From Saprospiraceae bacterium (lineage in GTDB: Bacteria; Bacteroidota; Bacteroidia; Chitinophagales; Saprospiraceae), in contig JAHCHX010000001.1 of the NCBI GenBank assembly GCA_026129545.1, forward strand, positions 1,673,501 to 1,737,500: DNA of 64,000 nt, given 5' to 3'. The number at the start of each line of letters is the position of its first letter. Within the stretch, counting starts at the first letter, position 1. The notes below the pieces were generated by a model. That model ran no database searches. It was not told where the DNA came from and saw only the letters and a list, made by a program, of their open reading frames with translations. A program made the position numbers and the translations under genes. Below are positions 26,672 to 35,496 of this stretch, one piece after another.

Positions 26672-28297
26672 CTACTCGTGGTGCGCCTCGTATGCGGCTT
26701 CCACCTTTTCGCGAAACTGCTCATAAATCTCGACGGGTATCTTGTGCCGGATGGATTGCAGAAACTGACGCAGCTTCAGGTACTCGCTTTCCGTCAAGAT
26801 ATCGTCCTCCATGAATGCGTTGAACAGCTCGAGAAAGTTTTCGCTCACATTTCGGGCAAACTCGATGCGCTTCACTTTGTCTTCAATAAAAGCAAGAAAA
26901 TAAAGCCCTTCGGTGTAGTTGAGCCGACGGCGCATCACGAGGCTATCCACCTCATTTTTGATTTCTTCCAGTCGGCGCCCAGCCACATCGGCACTGATGA
27001 CCTGCGTCTCAAAGCCGCTGTACACCTGTTGCGCACGTTCGCCGTAGCGCCGAATGATTTGCTCCCGCCGACGAAACAACCACCAACCAAACAGCATGGT
27101 GAGCAAGGCAGTGGATGCCACCATCGTGATTTCCACCAGATAGCCCGTGTCGTCGAGATACTGTATCTGCCTCGACAGGAAATTGGAGCCTTGTTCCAAT
27201 CCGTTGGTGCGAACAGTGAAGTCGAGCGGCTCGAAGTCTTCTTCCGTCAAGGCACGCGAGGGGCGCAGCGCATTGATGTGGTTGAGATACGTCTCCTTGA
27301 ACTGCGACAAATCTTCTTCGCGGTAATAGTTGCGGATGTTGCTACCATGTCCCAATTGAAAGCCTTGGCCGTATCGCGTGGTTATCAATTGATTGGTTTT
27401 TAGAAAATAAAATAAAAATCTCTGCAACTGCGCAGTGTCGCGCAGTGCGGCTAAGCGGCTTGCGTCGGCACTGTCGAGCTCGGTTTGTTTGGAAAGTTTC
27501 TGGGCTTGTTGATGAAGCAGCCCAAGCAATTCTCGAGCATCGGGATGAAGGATATGTTGCCGTCCGAGGCGCTTGAAATGCTCCTCGTTCATTTCGATAA
27601 GAGAGCCCGGCCCGAGATGCGTGACGGAAATGAAATAAAAATTGGGTGGGACGGTCACTGGTTTCCCGCCTAAATAAGCGGTGTCGCGCGAGCTGCTCAA
27701 GGATTCCCACAGCTCGGGGCCGAAAAACGTTTCGGGATTGATTTTATCAAAATTATCGGCCACTGCCACGAATTTCTGTTCGGGGAAACGCTTGCAATTT
27801 TCCCAAAACTCAACGAGCCGCCCGGGCTCAAACTTGCCATCCTCCTCTTCTCCGATATATTTTTTGTGGAAATCCAAATCGAACTGCGGGGCGCAGTTGA
27901 TTTCAAGCAAGTTTTCCGGGCGATTGGCAATCAGGCGAGAAAGATGCCTCGGCAATTTAGTGCCTCCCACTCCGGTCACCCCTGAGACCACCACAAACTT
28001 TCTATCCAACACCGCCTCGGCAAGTGCTCGAAAACGCGACCACTCAATGACAGAGATATAGGGTTTGGAAACCAGTTTGAGGGCAGTAGAGTCGCCCGTT
28101 TTATAGGGAAGATTATGTATTCGGCAGTAAAGAAGTTGCAACGAGTCAGGTGCTTCTTCGAGGGTCAAATGGCGCTGCCTCAACAGCATACCTGCTTCAT
28201 CCCACAAGGGGTCGGGACGATTGCGCAGACCAAACCAACAGCCAACAGCCAGCAAGGGCAGCAAAAACAAGTATAAACGGACAGGAGGGAAGGACAT
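26672..28297 (-). CDS. Membrane-anchored AAA-like protein with a degenerate P-loop
   Basis: The 541-aa protein has an N-terminal membrane segment (YLFLLPLLAVGCWFGL) and a second one near residues 395-412 (ITMVASTALLTMLFGWW). Between them lies a McrB/AAA_5-like region: VVVSGVTGVGGTKLPRHL, where the P-loop at 106-113 has Gly112 in place of the essential Lys, and FVAVADNFDKINPETFFG, where Walker B has Asp-Asn rather than Asp-Glu. VPPNFYFISVTHLGPGS resembles the sensor 1 strand. The C-terminal 130 residues are helical. It may be a pseudo-ATPase; I do not recognise a named family. It is divergent from hemL. Confidence 0.6.
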   Translation of the reverse strand: MSFPPVRLYLFLLPLLAVGCWFGLRNRPDPLWDEAGMLLRQRHLTLEEAPDSLQLLYCRIHNLPYKTGDSTALKLVSKPYISVIEWSRFRALAEAVLDRKFVVVSGVTGVGGTKLPRHLSRLIANRPENLLEINCAPQFDLDFHKKYIGEEEDGKFEPGRLVEFWENCKRFPEQKFVAVADNFDKINPETFFGPELWESLSSSRDTAYLGGKPVTVPPNFYFISVTHLGPGSLIEMNEEHFKRLGRQHILHPDARELLGLLHQQAQKLSKQTELDSADASRLAALRDTAQLQRFLFYFLKTNQLITTRYGQGFQLGHGSNIRNYYREEDLSQFKETYLNHINALRPSRALTEEDFEPLDFTVRTNGLEQGSNFLSRQIQYLDDTGYLVEITMVASTALLTMLFGWWLFRRREQIIRRYGERAQQVYSGFETQVISADVAGRRLEEIKNEVDSLVMRRRLNYTEGLYFLAFIEDKVKRIEFARNVSENFLELFNAFMEDDILTESEYLKLRQFLQSIRHKIPVEIYEQFREKVEAAYEAHHE

Positions 28298-28474
28298 ATT
28301 TGGCGGATTACAAGATTTTGTTGGGCGAAGGTAGCGGAAGTAAGCAGAATGTCTGTGCCGTCAATTTGTCAACAAATGCAAAAAGATGAACATGAAGATA
28401 GAATCGCTCGAAACAACCCTGCTTTGGGCACCGGGGGGCTTCACCGTATTTTAGCGCACCGTACTTTTGCGGGC

Positions 28475-29797
28475 ATGATTCAACACAACTATCCCACTCC
28501 CGACTCCTTTACCCGCACCCGCAGCGGCGAACTGTTTGAGAGTGCCAAGACGTATTTTCCCGGCGGGGTACATTCGCCCGTACGCGCATTCAATAGCGTG
28601 CAAGGTCCGCCGATATTTTTTCAAAAGGGTGAGGGCTGCCATTTGCACGATGTTGATGGACAGAGGTTTGTTGATTTTTGCTGTTCGTGGGGGCCACTCA
28701 TTCTTGGTCACTGCCATCCAGCGGTGGTGCAGCGCGTGCAGGAAACCGTCGCCAATGGGATGTCGTTCGGCACCCCTACGCCACATGACAATTTAATCGG
28801 GAAATTGATACTCGACCACCACCGCTATATTGAGATGATTCGATTCGTGAGCAGCGGCACGGAAGCCGTGATGAGTGCCTTGCGCCTTGCCCGCGGCGTG
28901 ACCGGGCGCAGCAAAGTCATCAAGTTCGAGGGCTGTTATCATGGTCATGTGGACGCGCTGTTGGTGAAAGCCGGTTCGGGGCTGGTCACGTTTGGCATCA
29001 GCACCTCGGCGGGCATCCCGGCATCTTTTGCCCAAGAGACTCTCGTGGTGCCATTGGCCGACCCTGCAGCGCTCGAAGCAGCGTTGAGCGCCCACGAAGG
29101 GGAAGTGGCTTGTGTAATTGTGGAGCCGATTCCGGCAAACAATGGCCTCTTGCTGCAAGATGTTGGCTTTCTGCAATTTGTGAGGGAAAAGACACGCGAA
29201 CACGGTGTGTTGCTCATTTTCGACGAGGTCATCTCCGGCTTTCGCGTGGGGTTTGAGGGCGCGGCGGGCTTGTTTGACATTCAGCCTGACATCATCACTT
29301 TTGGGAAAATTATCGGCGGCGGGATGCCGGTCGGTGCTTACGCCGCCAGCAAGGAAATCATGGAACACGTTGCGCCAGTCGGCCCGGTATATCAGGCTGG
29401 CACCTTGAGCGCCAACCCGGTCGCCATGGCTGCAGGGTTCGCCACCTTGACCGAACTGCTTAAACCCGGTTTTTATGAAAATCTGGAGGCGAAGACGCGC
29501 CAGTTCACAGGGCACTTGCAGGAATTCTGCGACAGGCGGGGCTATGAGGCAACTTTCCCCAGCATCGGCTCTATTTTTTGGCCCACCTTCACTCGAAAAC
29601 ACATTCACCGTTCGGACGAAATTGATGGCTCGCGCATGGAATATTTCAAAAAAATGCACCTTGAGTGTCTAAAACGCGGGGTTTATTTCGGCCCTTCCGG
29701 CTATGAGGTGGGTTTCGTGTCGGCAGCGCACACGGAGGCCGCGCTGGATTTTGCCGCAGAAAAAATTTGCGCAAGTTTGGATGTGGTGTTCGGATAA
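28475..29797 (+). CDS. hemL: Glutamate-1-semialdehyde 2,1-aminomutase
   Basis: This PLP enzyme converts glutamate-1-semialdehyde to 5-aminolevulinate for haem and other tetrapyrroles in the C5 pathway. The 440-aa protein shows FPGGVHSPVRAF, CCSWGPLILGH, FVSSGTEAVMSALRLAR, FEGCYHGHVDALLVKAGSG, FDEVISGFRV and FGKIIGGGMPVGAY with the PLP lysine. Length and motifs are typical. The frame runs upstream to 28349, but the family match starts at ATG 28475. It diverges from the AAA-like gene. No other haem gene is in the window. Confidence 0.97.
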   Translation: MIQHNYPTPDSFTRTRSGELFESAKTYFPGGVHSPVRAFNSVQGPPIFFQKGEGCHLHDVDGQRFVDFCCSWGPLILGHCHPAVVQRVQETVANGMSFGTPTPHDNLIGKLILDHHRYIEMIRFVSSGTEAVMSALRLARGVTGRSKVIKFEGCYHGHVDALLVKAGSGLVTFGISTSAGIPASFAQETLVVPLADPAALEAALSAHEGEVACVIVEPIPANNGLLLQDVGFLQFVREKTREHGVLLIFDEVISGFRVGFEGAAGLFDIQPDIITFGKIIGGGMPVGAYAASKEIMEHVAPVGPVYQAGTLSANPVAMAAGFATLTELLKPGFYENLEAKTRQFTGHLQEFCDRRGYEATFPSIGSIFWPTFTRKHIHRSDEIDGSRMEYFKKMHLECLKRGVYFGPSGYEVGFVSAAHTEAALDFAAEKICASLDVVFG

Positions 29798-29821
29798 GGA
29801 ATATGCTTTGGGAGTGGCTCA

Positions 29822-29896
29822 TTTTGTTGACAGGTTTGACATGATTTACAGGATTGGTCGTGGTGTTGTTAAATCATGTCAATCTTGTCAACAAAA
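29822..29896. terminator. Long imperfect hairpin between convergent genes
   Basis: Arms at 29822-29848 and 29870-29896 are complementary over 27 bp with two mismatches and a 21-base loop. The left arm begins with TTTTG and the right arm ends with CAAAA. It lies between the hemL stop (29797) and the converging gene at 29936, so it probably terminates both. Confidence 0.75.
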
Positions 29897-29935
29897 ATTT
29901 CCAATAGAGCCTGTCAGTTGAACAAAAGAAACGGC

Positions 29936-30802
29936 TTAGTCCCACTTGAAGTAAGTGCCGAGCGAGAGCGCCGGTCTTTGTGGCACCAAATCTCCCTGAA
30001 AGGCGCCCGCCGCGGTCACGATAGCGCCCCAAAAGCGATTGAACTCGTAGATGCCTTTTGCGCCAAACGACCAGTAGCTTTGGTTGGGAAGAAACATTCC
30101 GGTGTTGAGGTTGGGAATCGGGGAAAAATACACCTTGGAGCCAGTGTTTTCCCACAAATCGGTAAAAGCGATGGCCCAGCATTTGCCTATTTTGACACCG
30201 CCCTCCAAGCCGAAATTGACGAAATGGTTTTCCCACCCCCCCCTGCCTCCCCAGCCTCCGTAGCCAAACCAATAGTGCTTGCCATAACCGCGACCGATGC
30301 TGACGGTGGTCAGTAGGCTGAGCGCGTCGTATCCTGTTCGCAAGCCCGTTCCCTCTTGATAGCGATTGTTGGGCATATCCACGCGCAGCTGGCCGCTCAG
30401 CGTCCATTTTTCGGCCACAAAGTTTTGCCGAACCGCCACCGTGATGTTGCCCAGCCCAGTCAGTATGCCTTCCCGGACAATCGGGTTGCCACCTGCGGTT
30501 ACGATTTTCCCAGATTTCAACACGCGATAAGGCACTGCCACCCACACCGTCGTTTTTCGGGCAATGCCGTACTCGCCATAAAACTGGAAGGCGTTTTCCG
30601 TGATTTCGCGCTCCAAGGAGCGCGTTCCGTCGGTTGCCTTTCGGTCAAAAATGGCATCGTACGTCGGGATGTGCTGCCATGCTCCCTGCGCATAAAAGCC
30701 TGCCTTGTTGCGCGTCCATGGGCTTTGCGCGTTCAGGGGAGCTGGTGCGATTGCCCAAAACGTTGTCAAGAGACAAAATACAATAGGCAAGAATGTAGGC
30801 AT
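29936..30802 (-). CDS. Putative outer-membrane beta-barrel protein
   Basis: The 288-aa protein has a signal peptide (FLPIVFCLLTTFWAIAP, cleavage probably after LNA in PLNAQ). The rest is made of alternating strands rich in aromatic and Gly residues, such as VWVAVPYRVL, GNITVAVRQNF, YWFGYGGWGGRGG and AVNF-like ends, finishing with SLGTYFKWD, a C-terminal aromatic strand typical of outer-membrane barrels. It resembles uncharacterised barrel proteins of Bacteroidota. Function is unknown. It is a single gene that converges on hemL. Confidence 0.6.
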   Translation of the reverse strand: MPTFLPIVFCLLTTFWAIAPAPLNAQSPWTRNKAGFYAQGAWQHIPTYDAIFDRKATDGTRSLEREITENAFQFYGEYGIARKTTVWVAVPYRVLKSGKIVTAGGNPIVREGILTGLGNITVAVRQNFVAEKWTLSGQLRVDMPNNRYQEGTGLRTGYDALSLLTTVSIGRGYGKHYWFGYGGWGGRGGWENHFVNFGLEGGVKIGKCWAIAFTDLWENTGSKVYFSPIPNLNTGMFLPNQSYWSFGAKGIYEFNRFWGAIVTAAGAFQGDLVPQRPALSLGTYFKWD

Positions 30803-30840
30803 GAGACATTGAGTGCGGCTAGTACAATATAGCTTAATTC

Positions 30841-30909
30841 CGCCACAAAGGCGCTAAGACACAAAGGTTTTAAAATCAATTCCTTAGGGGACTTTGCGAC
30901 TTTGTGGCG
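30841..30909. repeat. Short inverted-repeat element with CGCCACAAAG ends
   Basis: The 69-bp element begins CGCCACAAAGGCGC and ends with the complement CTTTGTGGCG, with a further ACACAAAG / CTTTGCGA internal pair. Similar ACAAAG-type palindromic elements occur widely in environmental genomes. It lies in the gap between yajC and the outer-membrane gene and could act as a terminator for yajC. Confidence 0.65.
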
Positions 30910-30937
30910 ATTTCAAGAAATTCAAATTATGGTGTCG

Positions 30938-31237
30938 TTAGGGTTTGTATTCGCTTTGAATGGCAGATTTCACCACGCGGATGAAGGTTTTTTCATCCAC
31001 CATGAGTCGCACGACAGGGCCATCAATTTTGGTGATTTTCCCGATGATGCCCGCGTTGGTGATGACATCCAATCCCTCGCGCAGGCTTTCCTGAAACTTT
31101 TGGGTTTCCTTTTGTCGCTTGATTTGAGGCCGAATGAGAAAGAAGTAAAATACAACGAGAATGAGTAAGGGGAACAGCATGCTGAGAAATGCGCTGCCGC
31201 CGGGCTGCTGTGCCTGCAAGAAGATAAATTGCAACAT
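30938..31237 (-). CDS. yajC: Sec translocon accessory protein YajC
   Basis: This 99-aa single-pass protein associates with SecDF and SecYEG in the inner membrane. The hydrophobic segment FLSMLFPLLILVVFYFFLIRPQ, cited in part, is followed by the family hallmark FFLIRPQIKRQKE and the soluble domain with VITNAGIIGKITKID. A longer frame begins with TTG at 31246, but ATG 31237 gives the normal N-terminus. A strong terminator-like hairpin lies only 20 bp upstream of the ATG, at the end of the M16 operon. Confidence 0.95.
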   Translation of the reverse strand: MLQFIFLQAQQPGGSAFLSMLFPLLILVVFYFFLIRPQIKRQKETQKFQESLREGLDVITNAGIIGKITKIDGPVVRLMVDEKTFIRVVKSAIQSEYKP

Positions 31238-31256
31238 GGTTGTCAATTATTTGTGA

Positions 31257-31290
31257 AAGAAAAACACCCTGCAGCCGAAGCGACAGGGTG
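31257..31290 (-). terminator. Rho-independent terminator after the M16 peptidase operon
   Basis: Read on the minus strand, CACCCTG (31290-31284) pairs with CAGGGTG (31271-31265), and a TTTTTCTTT run follows immediately. The M16 stop is 45 bp upstream. The yajC ATG is only about 20 bp beyond the T-run, so the hairpin lies in the leader region of yajC. Confidence 0.85.
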
Positions 31291-31335
31291 CGCAAATGTA
31301 GTATTTTTTGAAGGCAAAGGGCTGCGCCCTACGGT

Positions 31336-33471
31336 TTACAGCTTGAAAACCTTATCGTCAATGCCACCATTTACTTTCAATTCTTTTACCACGCCTTTGA
31401 GCGGCACTGGCATGATGCCGATGAGCGTCACGGTATGGGGAAACAAAACGCCATTCATCTCCTTGTAGTCGGCAAGGTCGGTCGTCATGCTGGCTGGCTG
31501 ACCGTCTTGGCCGGTCACGCTGCTGACTTCACGCACTTTGAGGCTGGTCTTCATATCGTAGTACTCCGTGCGCTTTTTCCCATCGGGGCGTTCCACCTCT
31601 ACGATGTAGGCATCGCTACCGTTGATTTGCTCCAGCCCTTTGAGGGCTAGTTTATAGCCGCCTGTCAGGTAGGTGGCTTCTTTGCAAAAGAGTGCCTGCT
31701 CCTTCAAGTCGTTGAGGTCTTCGCCTTCCAAGTCGCGCGAGCCGCCCATGCCTGATTCCTTTGCTTTGGTGCCGTCGAACTGTTGTTTCGACATGGACAT
31801 ACCGTTCATGGTCATGTCGGTGGCGATTTTGCCGTCTTTCTGCCATGTGGACAAAGTCAGTTCAGGCCCGCCCGTTTGTATCACGCTTGTCATTTTCAGG
31901 TCTTTGATGGCCGCGATTTTCGCGGTGCCGCCGATAGCGTTCACATAATCCTCGATGACCTTTTCCGCCGTCATGCCAGCGGGCAGCTTGGCGCCAGAGG
32001 GAATGATGGGATTGCCATAAACGTCGTACATATTGACTTTTCCTTCGGGCGAGAATTGCTTCAGGCGGTCGGCCACATCATCTTTGTTGCCTACCACGAG
32101 AATGTGCGCGCGGTCGGGGTTGATGTACTTTTTGGCCATAGCAGCGACATCTTGGGGTGTCACGTTTTGCAGCACTTGGAGGTATTTTTCATAATAGTCG
32201 GCTGGCAACTTGAAGCGGGCGGTCGAGAGCGCGAAATTGGCCACCGTGCCGGGCTGCTCGAGGCTTTGCGAAAACTGCCCAGTCAAAACGTTTTTCACCA
32301 CTTGCAGCTCATCGTTGGGTACCGGCTCGGAGGCCATGCGCCGCATTTCTTTCAACAGCTCGATGATAGAGCTATCGGTCACCGCATTGCGGACGCTCGC
32401 GGTGGCATTGAAAGAACCTACCAGACGGTCGGGATTGAGCGAGCTGCGCGCGCCGTAGGTCCAGCCGTGTCCTTCACGCAAATTGGCGTTGATGCGGCTG
32501 TTGAAATACCCTCCAAACAATGCGTTGGCCACACGCCCCTTAATGGCCTCCTGAGTGCCGGGCAGGAGGTCAACCGGGTAAGTGATGTTGATGACCGACT
32601 GCACAGCCCCGGGTTTGTGCACGAAATCCACTTGAGTCTTGGCGGGTGCTTGTGGCACGGCGTATTTGTGCATGGGCACATCGCCTTTTTGCCATTTGCC
32701 AAAATACTGCTTCGCGTATTTCTCCGCTTGCGCTTTGGTCACATCGCCCACCACCACGAAATAGGCGATATTGGGCTTGAAATAAGTGTTGTAGTGGCCT
32801 CGAATCTGGTCGAGGTTGATTTTTGCCAACGACTCTTCGGTCATGATTTCGCCATAAGGATGGTTTTTGCCGTAGCGCAACACCGAGCCTACATTGTTGG
32901 CAATCGCGTTCGCATCATCTTTGTTGGCCGCGAGACCGCTCTCTTGGCGACGCTTTGCTTTTTCCAACTCTTCTGCCGGAAAGCTTGGGTTGAGCAACAC
33001 GTCGGACATGATTTCCAACAGCTTTTCGGAATGTTTGGACAGGCATGAGCCATTCACCCCATTTTGGCTGGAAGAAAGCGTGGCGCCAATAAAATCCACC
33101 GCTTCATCTATCTGCGATTTGGTGCGGGTCTTGGTGCCTTTGGAAAGCAATTCGCCCATCATTTGGACATAGCCCGCTGCGTCTTTCTCTTGCACGGGGT
33201 CATTGTCCACAAAAATTTGAAATGAAGCTCTGGGCAACTTATGGTTTTCGACCACGATGACCGTGAGGCCGTTGTCGAGTTTGAACGTCTCCGCTTTCCC
33301 GATTTGAATTTTGGGAGCAGAGCCGGGAGCGGGAGCAGCCTGACGAACATTGCCGCTTGGCATGGGTATGGCAGGTGCGCCGCTGGGCGTTTGTTGGGCT
33401 ACAACGGTGGAACAAAATGCTGCCGCCAGCAAAAAAGCTGTGACGGCTGTTATTTTTGAAAAATACTTCAT
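31336..33471 (-). CDS. M16 family peptidase homologue, non-catalytic subunit
   Basis: The 711-aa secreted protein (signal AVTAFLLAAAFCSTVVAQ) has two M16 domains, with LDNGLTVIVVENH at residues 65-77. Where the catalytic partner has HFFEH, this protein reads QMMGE at 103-107, so all three zinc-site residues are replaced. The second half contains GHGWTYGARSSLNPD, a block usual in the partner domain. Residues ~500-711 form an extra domain of LolA-like appearance (VIEDYVNAIGGTAKIAAI). It probably pairs with the HxxEH protein encoded 79 bp upstream, as in mitochondrial processing peptidase-type heterodimers. Confidence 0.9.
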   Translation of the reverse strand: MKYFSKITAVTAFLLAAAFCSTVVAQQTPSGAPAIPMPSGNVRQAAPAPGSAPKIQIGKAETFKLDNGLTVIVVENHKLPRASFQIFVDNDPVQEKDAAGYVQMMGELLSKGTKTRTKSQIDEAVDFIGATLSSSQNGVNGSCLSKHSEKLLEIMSDVLLNPSFPAEELEKAKRRQESGLAANKDDANAIANNVGSVLRYGKNHPYGEIMTEESLAKINLDQIRGHYNTYFKPNIAYFVVVGDVTKAQAEKYAKQYFGKWQKGDVPMHKYAVPQAPAKTQVDFVHKPGAVQSVINITYPVDLLPGTQEAIKGRVANALFGGYFNSRINANLREGHGWTYGARSSLNPDRLVGSFNATASVRNAVTDSSIIELLKEMRRMASEPVPNDELQVVKNVLTGQFSQSLEQPGTVANFALSTARFKLPADYYEKYLQVLQNVTPQDVAAMAKKYINPDRAHILVVGNKDDVADRLKQFSPEGKVNMYDVYGNPIIPSGAKLPAGMTAEKVIEDYVNAIGGTAKIAAIKDLKMTSVIQTGGPELTLSTWQKDGKIATDMTMNGMSMSKQQFDGTKAKESGMGGSRDLEGEDLNDLKEQALFCKEATYLTGGYKLALKGLEQINGSDAYIVEVERPDGKKRTEYYDMKTSLKVREVSSVTGQDGQPASMTTDLADYKEMNGVLFPHTVTLIGIMPVPLKGVVKELKVNGGIDDKVFKL

Positions 33472-33550
33472 GGTGTGCTATATGGCAAATGATTGATTGT
33501 AAATTGTTTGTTGCTGATGAATGGCAGAAAAAGCGGGTTCATCGGGTTCA

Positions 33551-34870
33551 TCAGGGTTGTCTTGTTTTGGGCAGCCAGTAGAGCACCACGCGGGCATTCT
33601 TGTTGAAATACTTGTTGGCCGCATTGCGAATGTCTTCGCGGGTCACTTTGCGATAGCGTTCGAGTTCCGTGTTGATGAGGTTGGCATCGCCGTAGTACAT
33701 TTTGTAGTTGGCGAGGCTTTCCGCGATGCCGGCCACCGTGTTGTTGGCCGTCACGAAATCTGTTTCAACCTGATTTTGAAGTTTTTGAAACTCCGTCTCC
33801 GGTATCAGATTGGTCTGCACGTCAGAGATGACGGCATCCATTGATTTTTCCAAATCGGAGGGGTCCACGCCCATGTTGCCGATGGCAAAGCAGATGTTCA
33901 CGCCGGGGTCTTCGAGCTCGAGCGGGAATGAGCCTGCGAACACGGCCTTTTGCTGCTCGTCCACGATGATTTTTTGCATCCGGCTGCTTTCGCCTTGGCT
34001 GAGCAGCATGCCGAGCATCTTCACGGCATAGAAGTCTTTGGTGCCTTGCGCAGGGATGTGGTAGCCTAGCACCACGGCTGGCAGCTGCACGTTGTCGTAC
34101 ACCGTGTCGCGCAACTCACGAGTCATGGGTGGTTCCTGCGGAAATTTGCGTTGTATTTCCCCTTTGCCACGCGGGATGTCTTTGAAGAAAGCATCTATAA
34201 GCTTTTTCGTCTGCTCTATGTCTATATCGCCAGCGATGGATAGAATGGCGTTGTCAGGACGATAGAAGTCTTTATAGAATTGTTGATAGTCGGCTTCTTC
34301 CGCCGCATCGAGGTCTTCCATGGAGCCGATGACGGAGCTCTTGTAGGGATGCACCTTGTAGAGCCGCTTCATGGTCTCTTCGAGCAGGCGGCCATAGGGC
34401 TGATTGTCCACCCGTTGGCGGCGCTCCTCTTTCACCACCTGGCGCTGGGTTTCGATGCCGATGTTCTCGACTTTTGCGTGGAGCATGCGCTCGCTTTCGA
34501 GCCAAAGGCCGAGCGCGAGTTGGTTGCTGGGCAACACCTCAAAGTAGTAGGTGCGGTCGTACCAAGTGTTGGCATTGTTGCTGCCACCGGCATTGTTGAT
34601 GTAGTCGTCGAATTCGCCGCGCTTGATGTTTTCAGAACCCTCGAAAAGCAAGTGCTCAAAGAAGTGCGCGAAGCCCGAACGCTTGGGTTTTTCATTTTTG
34701 GAGCCTACATGATACATGACGGACACCGCCACGATGGGGGTAGAATGGTCTTCGTGAAGGATGACTTTCAGACCGTTGGGCAGCTCGTATTCCACGAACT
34801 TGATGTTCTGGGCAACGGCGGCTTGGAGCAAGAAAGCACAAAGAAAAAGGGACAGAGAGAGACTCTTCAT
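33551..34870 (-). CDS. M16 family zinc metallopeptidase, catalytic subunit
   Basis: The 439-aa secreted protein (signal SLFLCAFLLQAAVAQ) carries the inverted zinc motif HFFEH at residues 69-73, with the distal Glu in VVKEERRQR near 148-149. LPNGLKVILHEDH and GGSNNANTWYDRTYYFE are family landmarks. It degrades or processes peptides in the periplasm. It is the first gene of a two-gene operon with the inactive M16 homologue. Substrates are unknown. Confidence 0.93.
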   Translation of the reverse strand: MKSLSLSLFLCAFLLQAAVAQNIKFVEYELPNGLKVILHEDHSTPIVAVSVMYHVGSKNEKPKRSGFAHFFEHLLFEGSENIKRGEFDDYINNAGGSNNANTWYDRTYYFEVLPSNQLALGLWLESERMLHAKVENIGIETQRQVVKEERRQRVDNQPYGRLLEETMKRLYKVHPYKSSVIGSMEDLDAAEEADYQQFYKDFYRPDNAILSIAGDIDIEQTKKLIDAFFKDIPRGKGEIQRKFPQEPPMTRELRDTVYDNVQLPAVVLGYHIPAQGTKDFYAVKMLGMLLSQGESSRMQKIIVDEQQKAVFAGSFPLELEDPGVNICFAIGNMGVDPSDLEKSMDAVISDVQTNLIPETEFQKLQNQVETDFVTANNTVAGIAESLANYKMYYGDANLINTELERYRKVTREDIRNAANKYFNKNARVVLYWLPKTRQP

Positions 34871-34970
34871 AGCCTGTTATTGTGTTAATGTGAAAAAATG
34901 CCCGCGAAGGTGGGCCAATTGCTGGCGAAAACGCAGGGGTTTAGATGAATGTTTGTCGCCGTTCGGCAAA

Positions 34971-35003
34971 AAACAAACAAGCCCGGTCAAAACAGCCGGG
35001 CTT
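34971..35003 (-). terminator. Rho-independent terminator downstream of the Uma2-like gene
   Basis: On the minus strand, AAGCCCGG (35003-34996) pairs with CCGGGCTT (34986-34979), followed by GTTTGTTTTTTG. It begins 10 bp after the stop of the gene at 35014. Confidence 0.8.
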
Positions 35004-35013
35004 TAGGTTTCTC

Positions 35014-35460
35014 TTAGTTAGCTTTGGCTTCGCCAAAAGTGATTTTTTGTGAATGATGCGAAGGGGAAGTTTTGCCTAAAAAAAAATCGAGTGAAATCTC
35101 GTCTTCCAAATGACCGAACGTCTCATAACTCCACTTTTCATTAGCGTTCTGACGGCTGTAAACAGCCACTAAGGGTTCATATTGGTTCACAATCAAGTAA
35201 TAGCGCAGGGTGGGGAAATGCTCGGTGTATTCCTTGGGCTTGGCTTTGTGGTCACGATTGTACGAGTCTTCCGAGTCTACTTCGATAATCAATTCAGCAT
35301 CTTTCACCTCATTTGTGTGTCGGATGGAGGCCGTTGGCACGACCACCAGTTCAATCTTCTCGCAAACAAATTCATGGCACTCTTCCAAGCGTTTTTCCAA
35401 CTCGAAGTATTCCTCGGCAGTATATGGTCTTGTCGCCGTCGCACTTTCTGCCTCCAGCAT
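35014..35460 (-). CDS. Uma2 (DUF820) family nuclease-like protein, internally shortened
   Basis: The 148-aa protein starts like Uma2 proteins (YTAEEYFELEKRLEECHEF) and ends like them (LIIEVDSEDSYNRDHKAK, then FPTLRYYLIVNQYEPLVAVY). The central 50-60 residues are missing: RHTNEV, equivalent to the usual RHNRI, is followed almost directly by DAELIIEV. The lost part normally carries the YPD-type acidic residue of the PD-(D/E)xK site. The deletion is in frame and the protein may be inactive. It has its own terminator and an inverted-repeat element just upstream. Confidence 0.7.
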   Translation of the reverse strand: MLEAESATATRPYTAEEYFELEKRLEECHEFVCEKIELVVVPTASIRHTNEVKDAELIIEVDSEDSYNRDHKAKPKEYTEHFPTLRYYLIVNQYEPLVAVYSRQNANEKWSYETFGHLEDEISLDFFLGKTSPSHHSQKITFGEAKAN

Positions 35461-35496
35461 AAGATTGAGAAGTTTTGGGCAAAAATAAGGTTTTTT

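Noticed and set aside
26603..27403. 266-codon + strand frame starting in the perfect hairpin
   Set aside because: Antisense to the AAA-like gene; its start is within the palindrome.
28462..28469. TACTTTTG as a hemL promoter
   Set aside because: It matches TAnnTTTG but lies only 5 bp from the ATG and has no -33 box.
31783..33048. 421-codon + strand frame opposite the M16 gene
   Set aside because: It mirrors codon bias of the real minus-strand gene and has no recognisable motifs.
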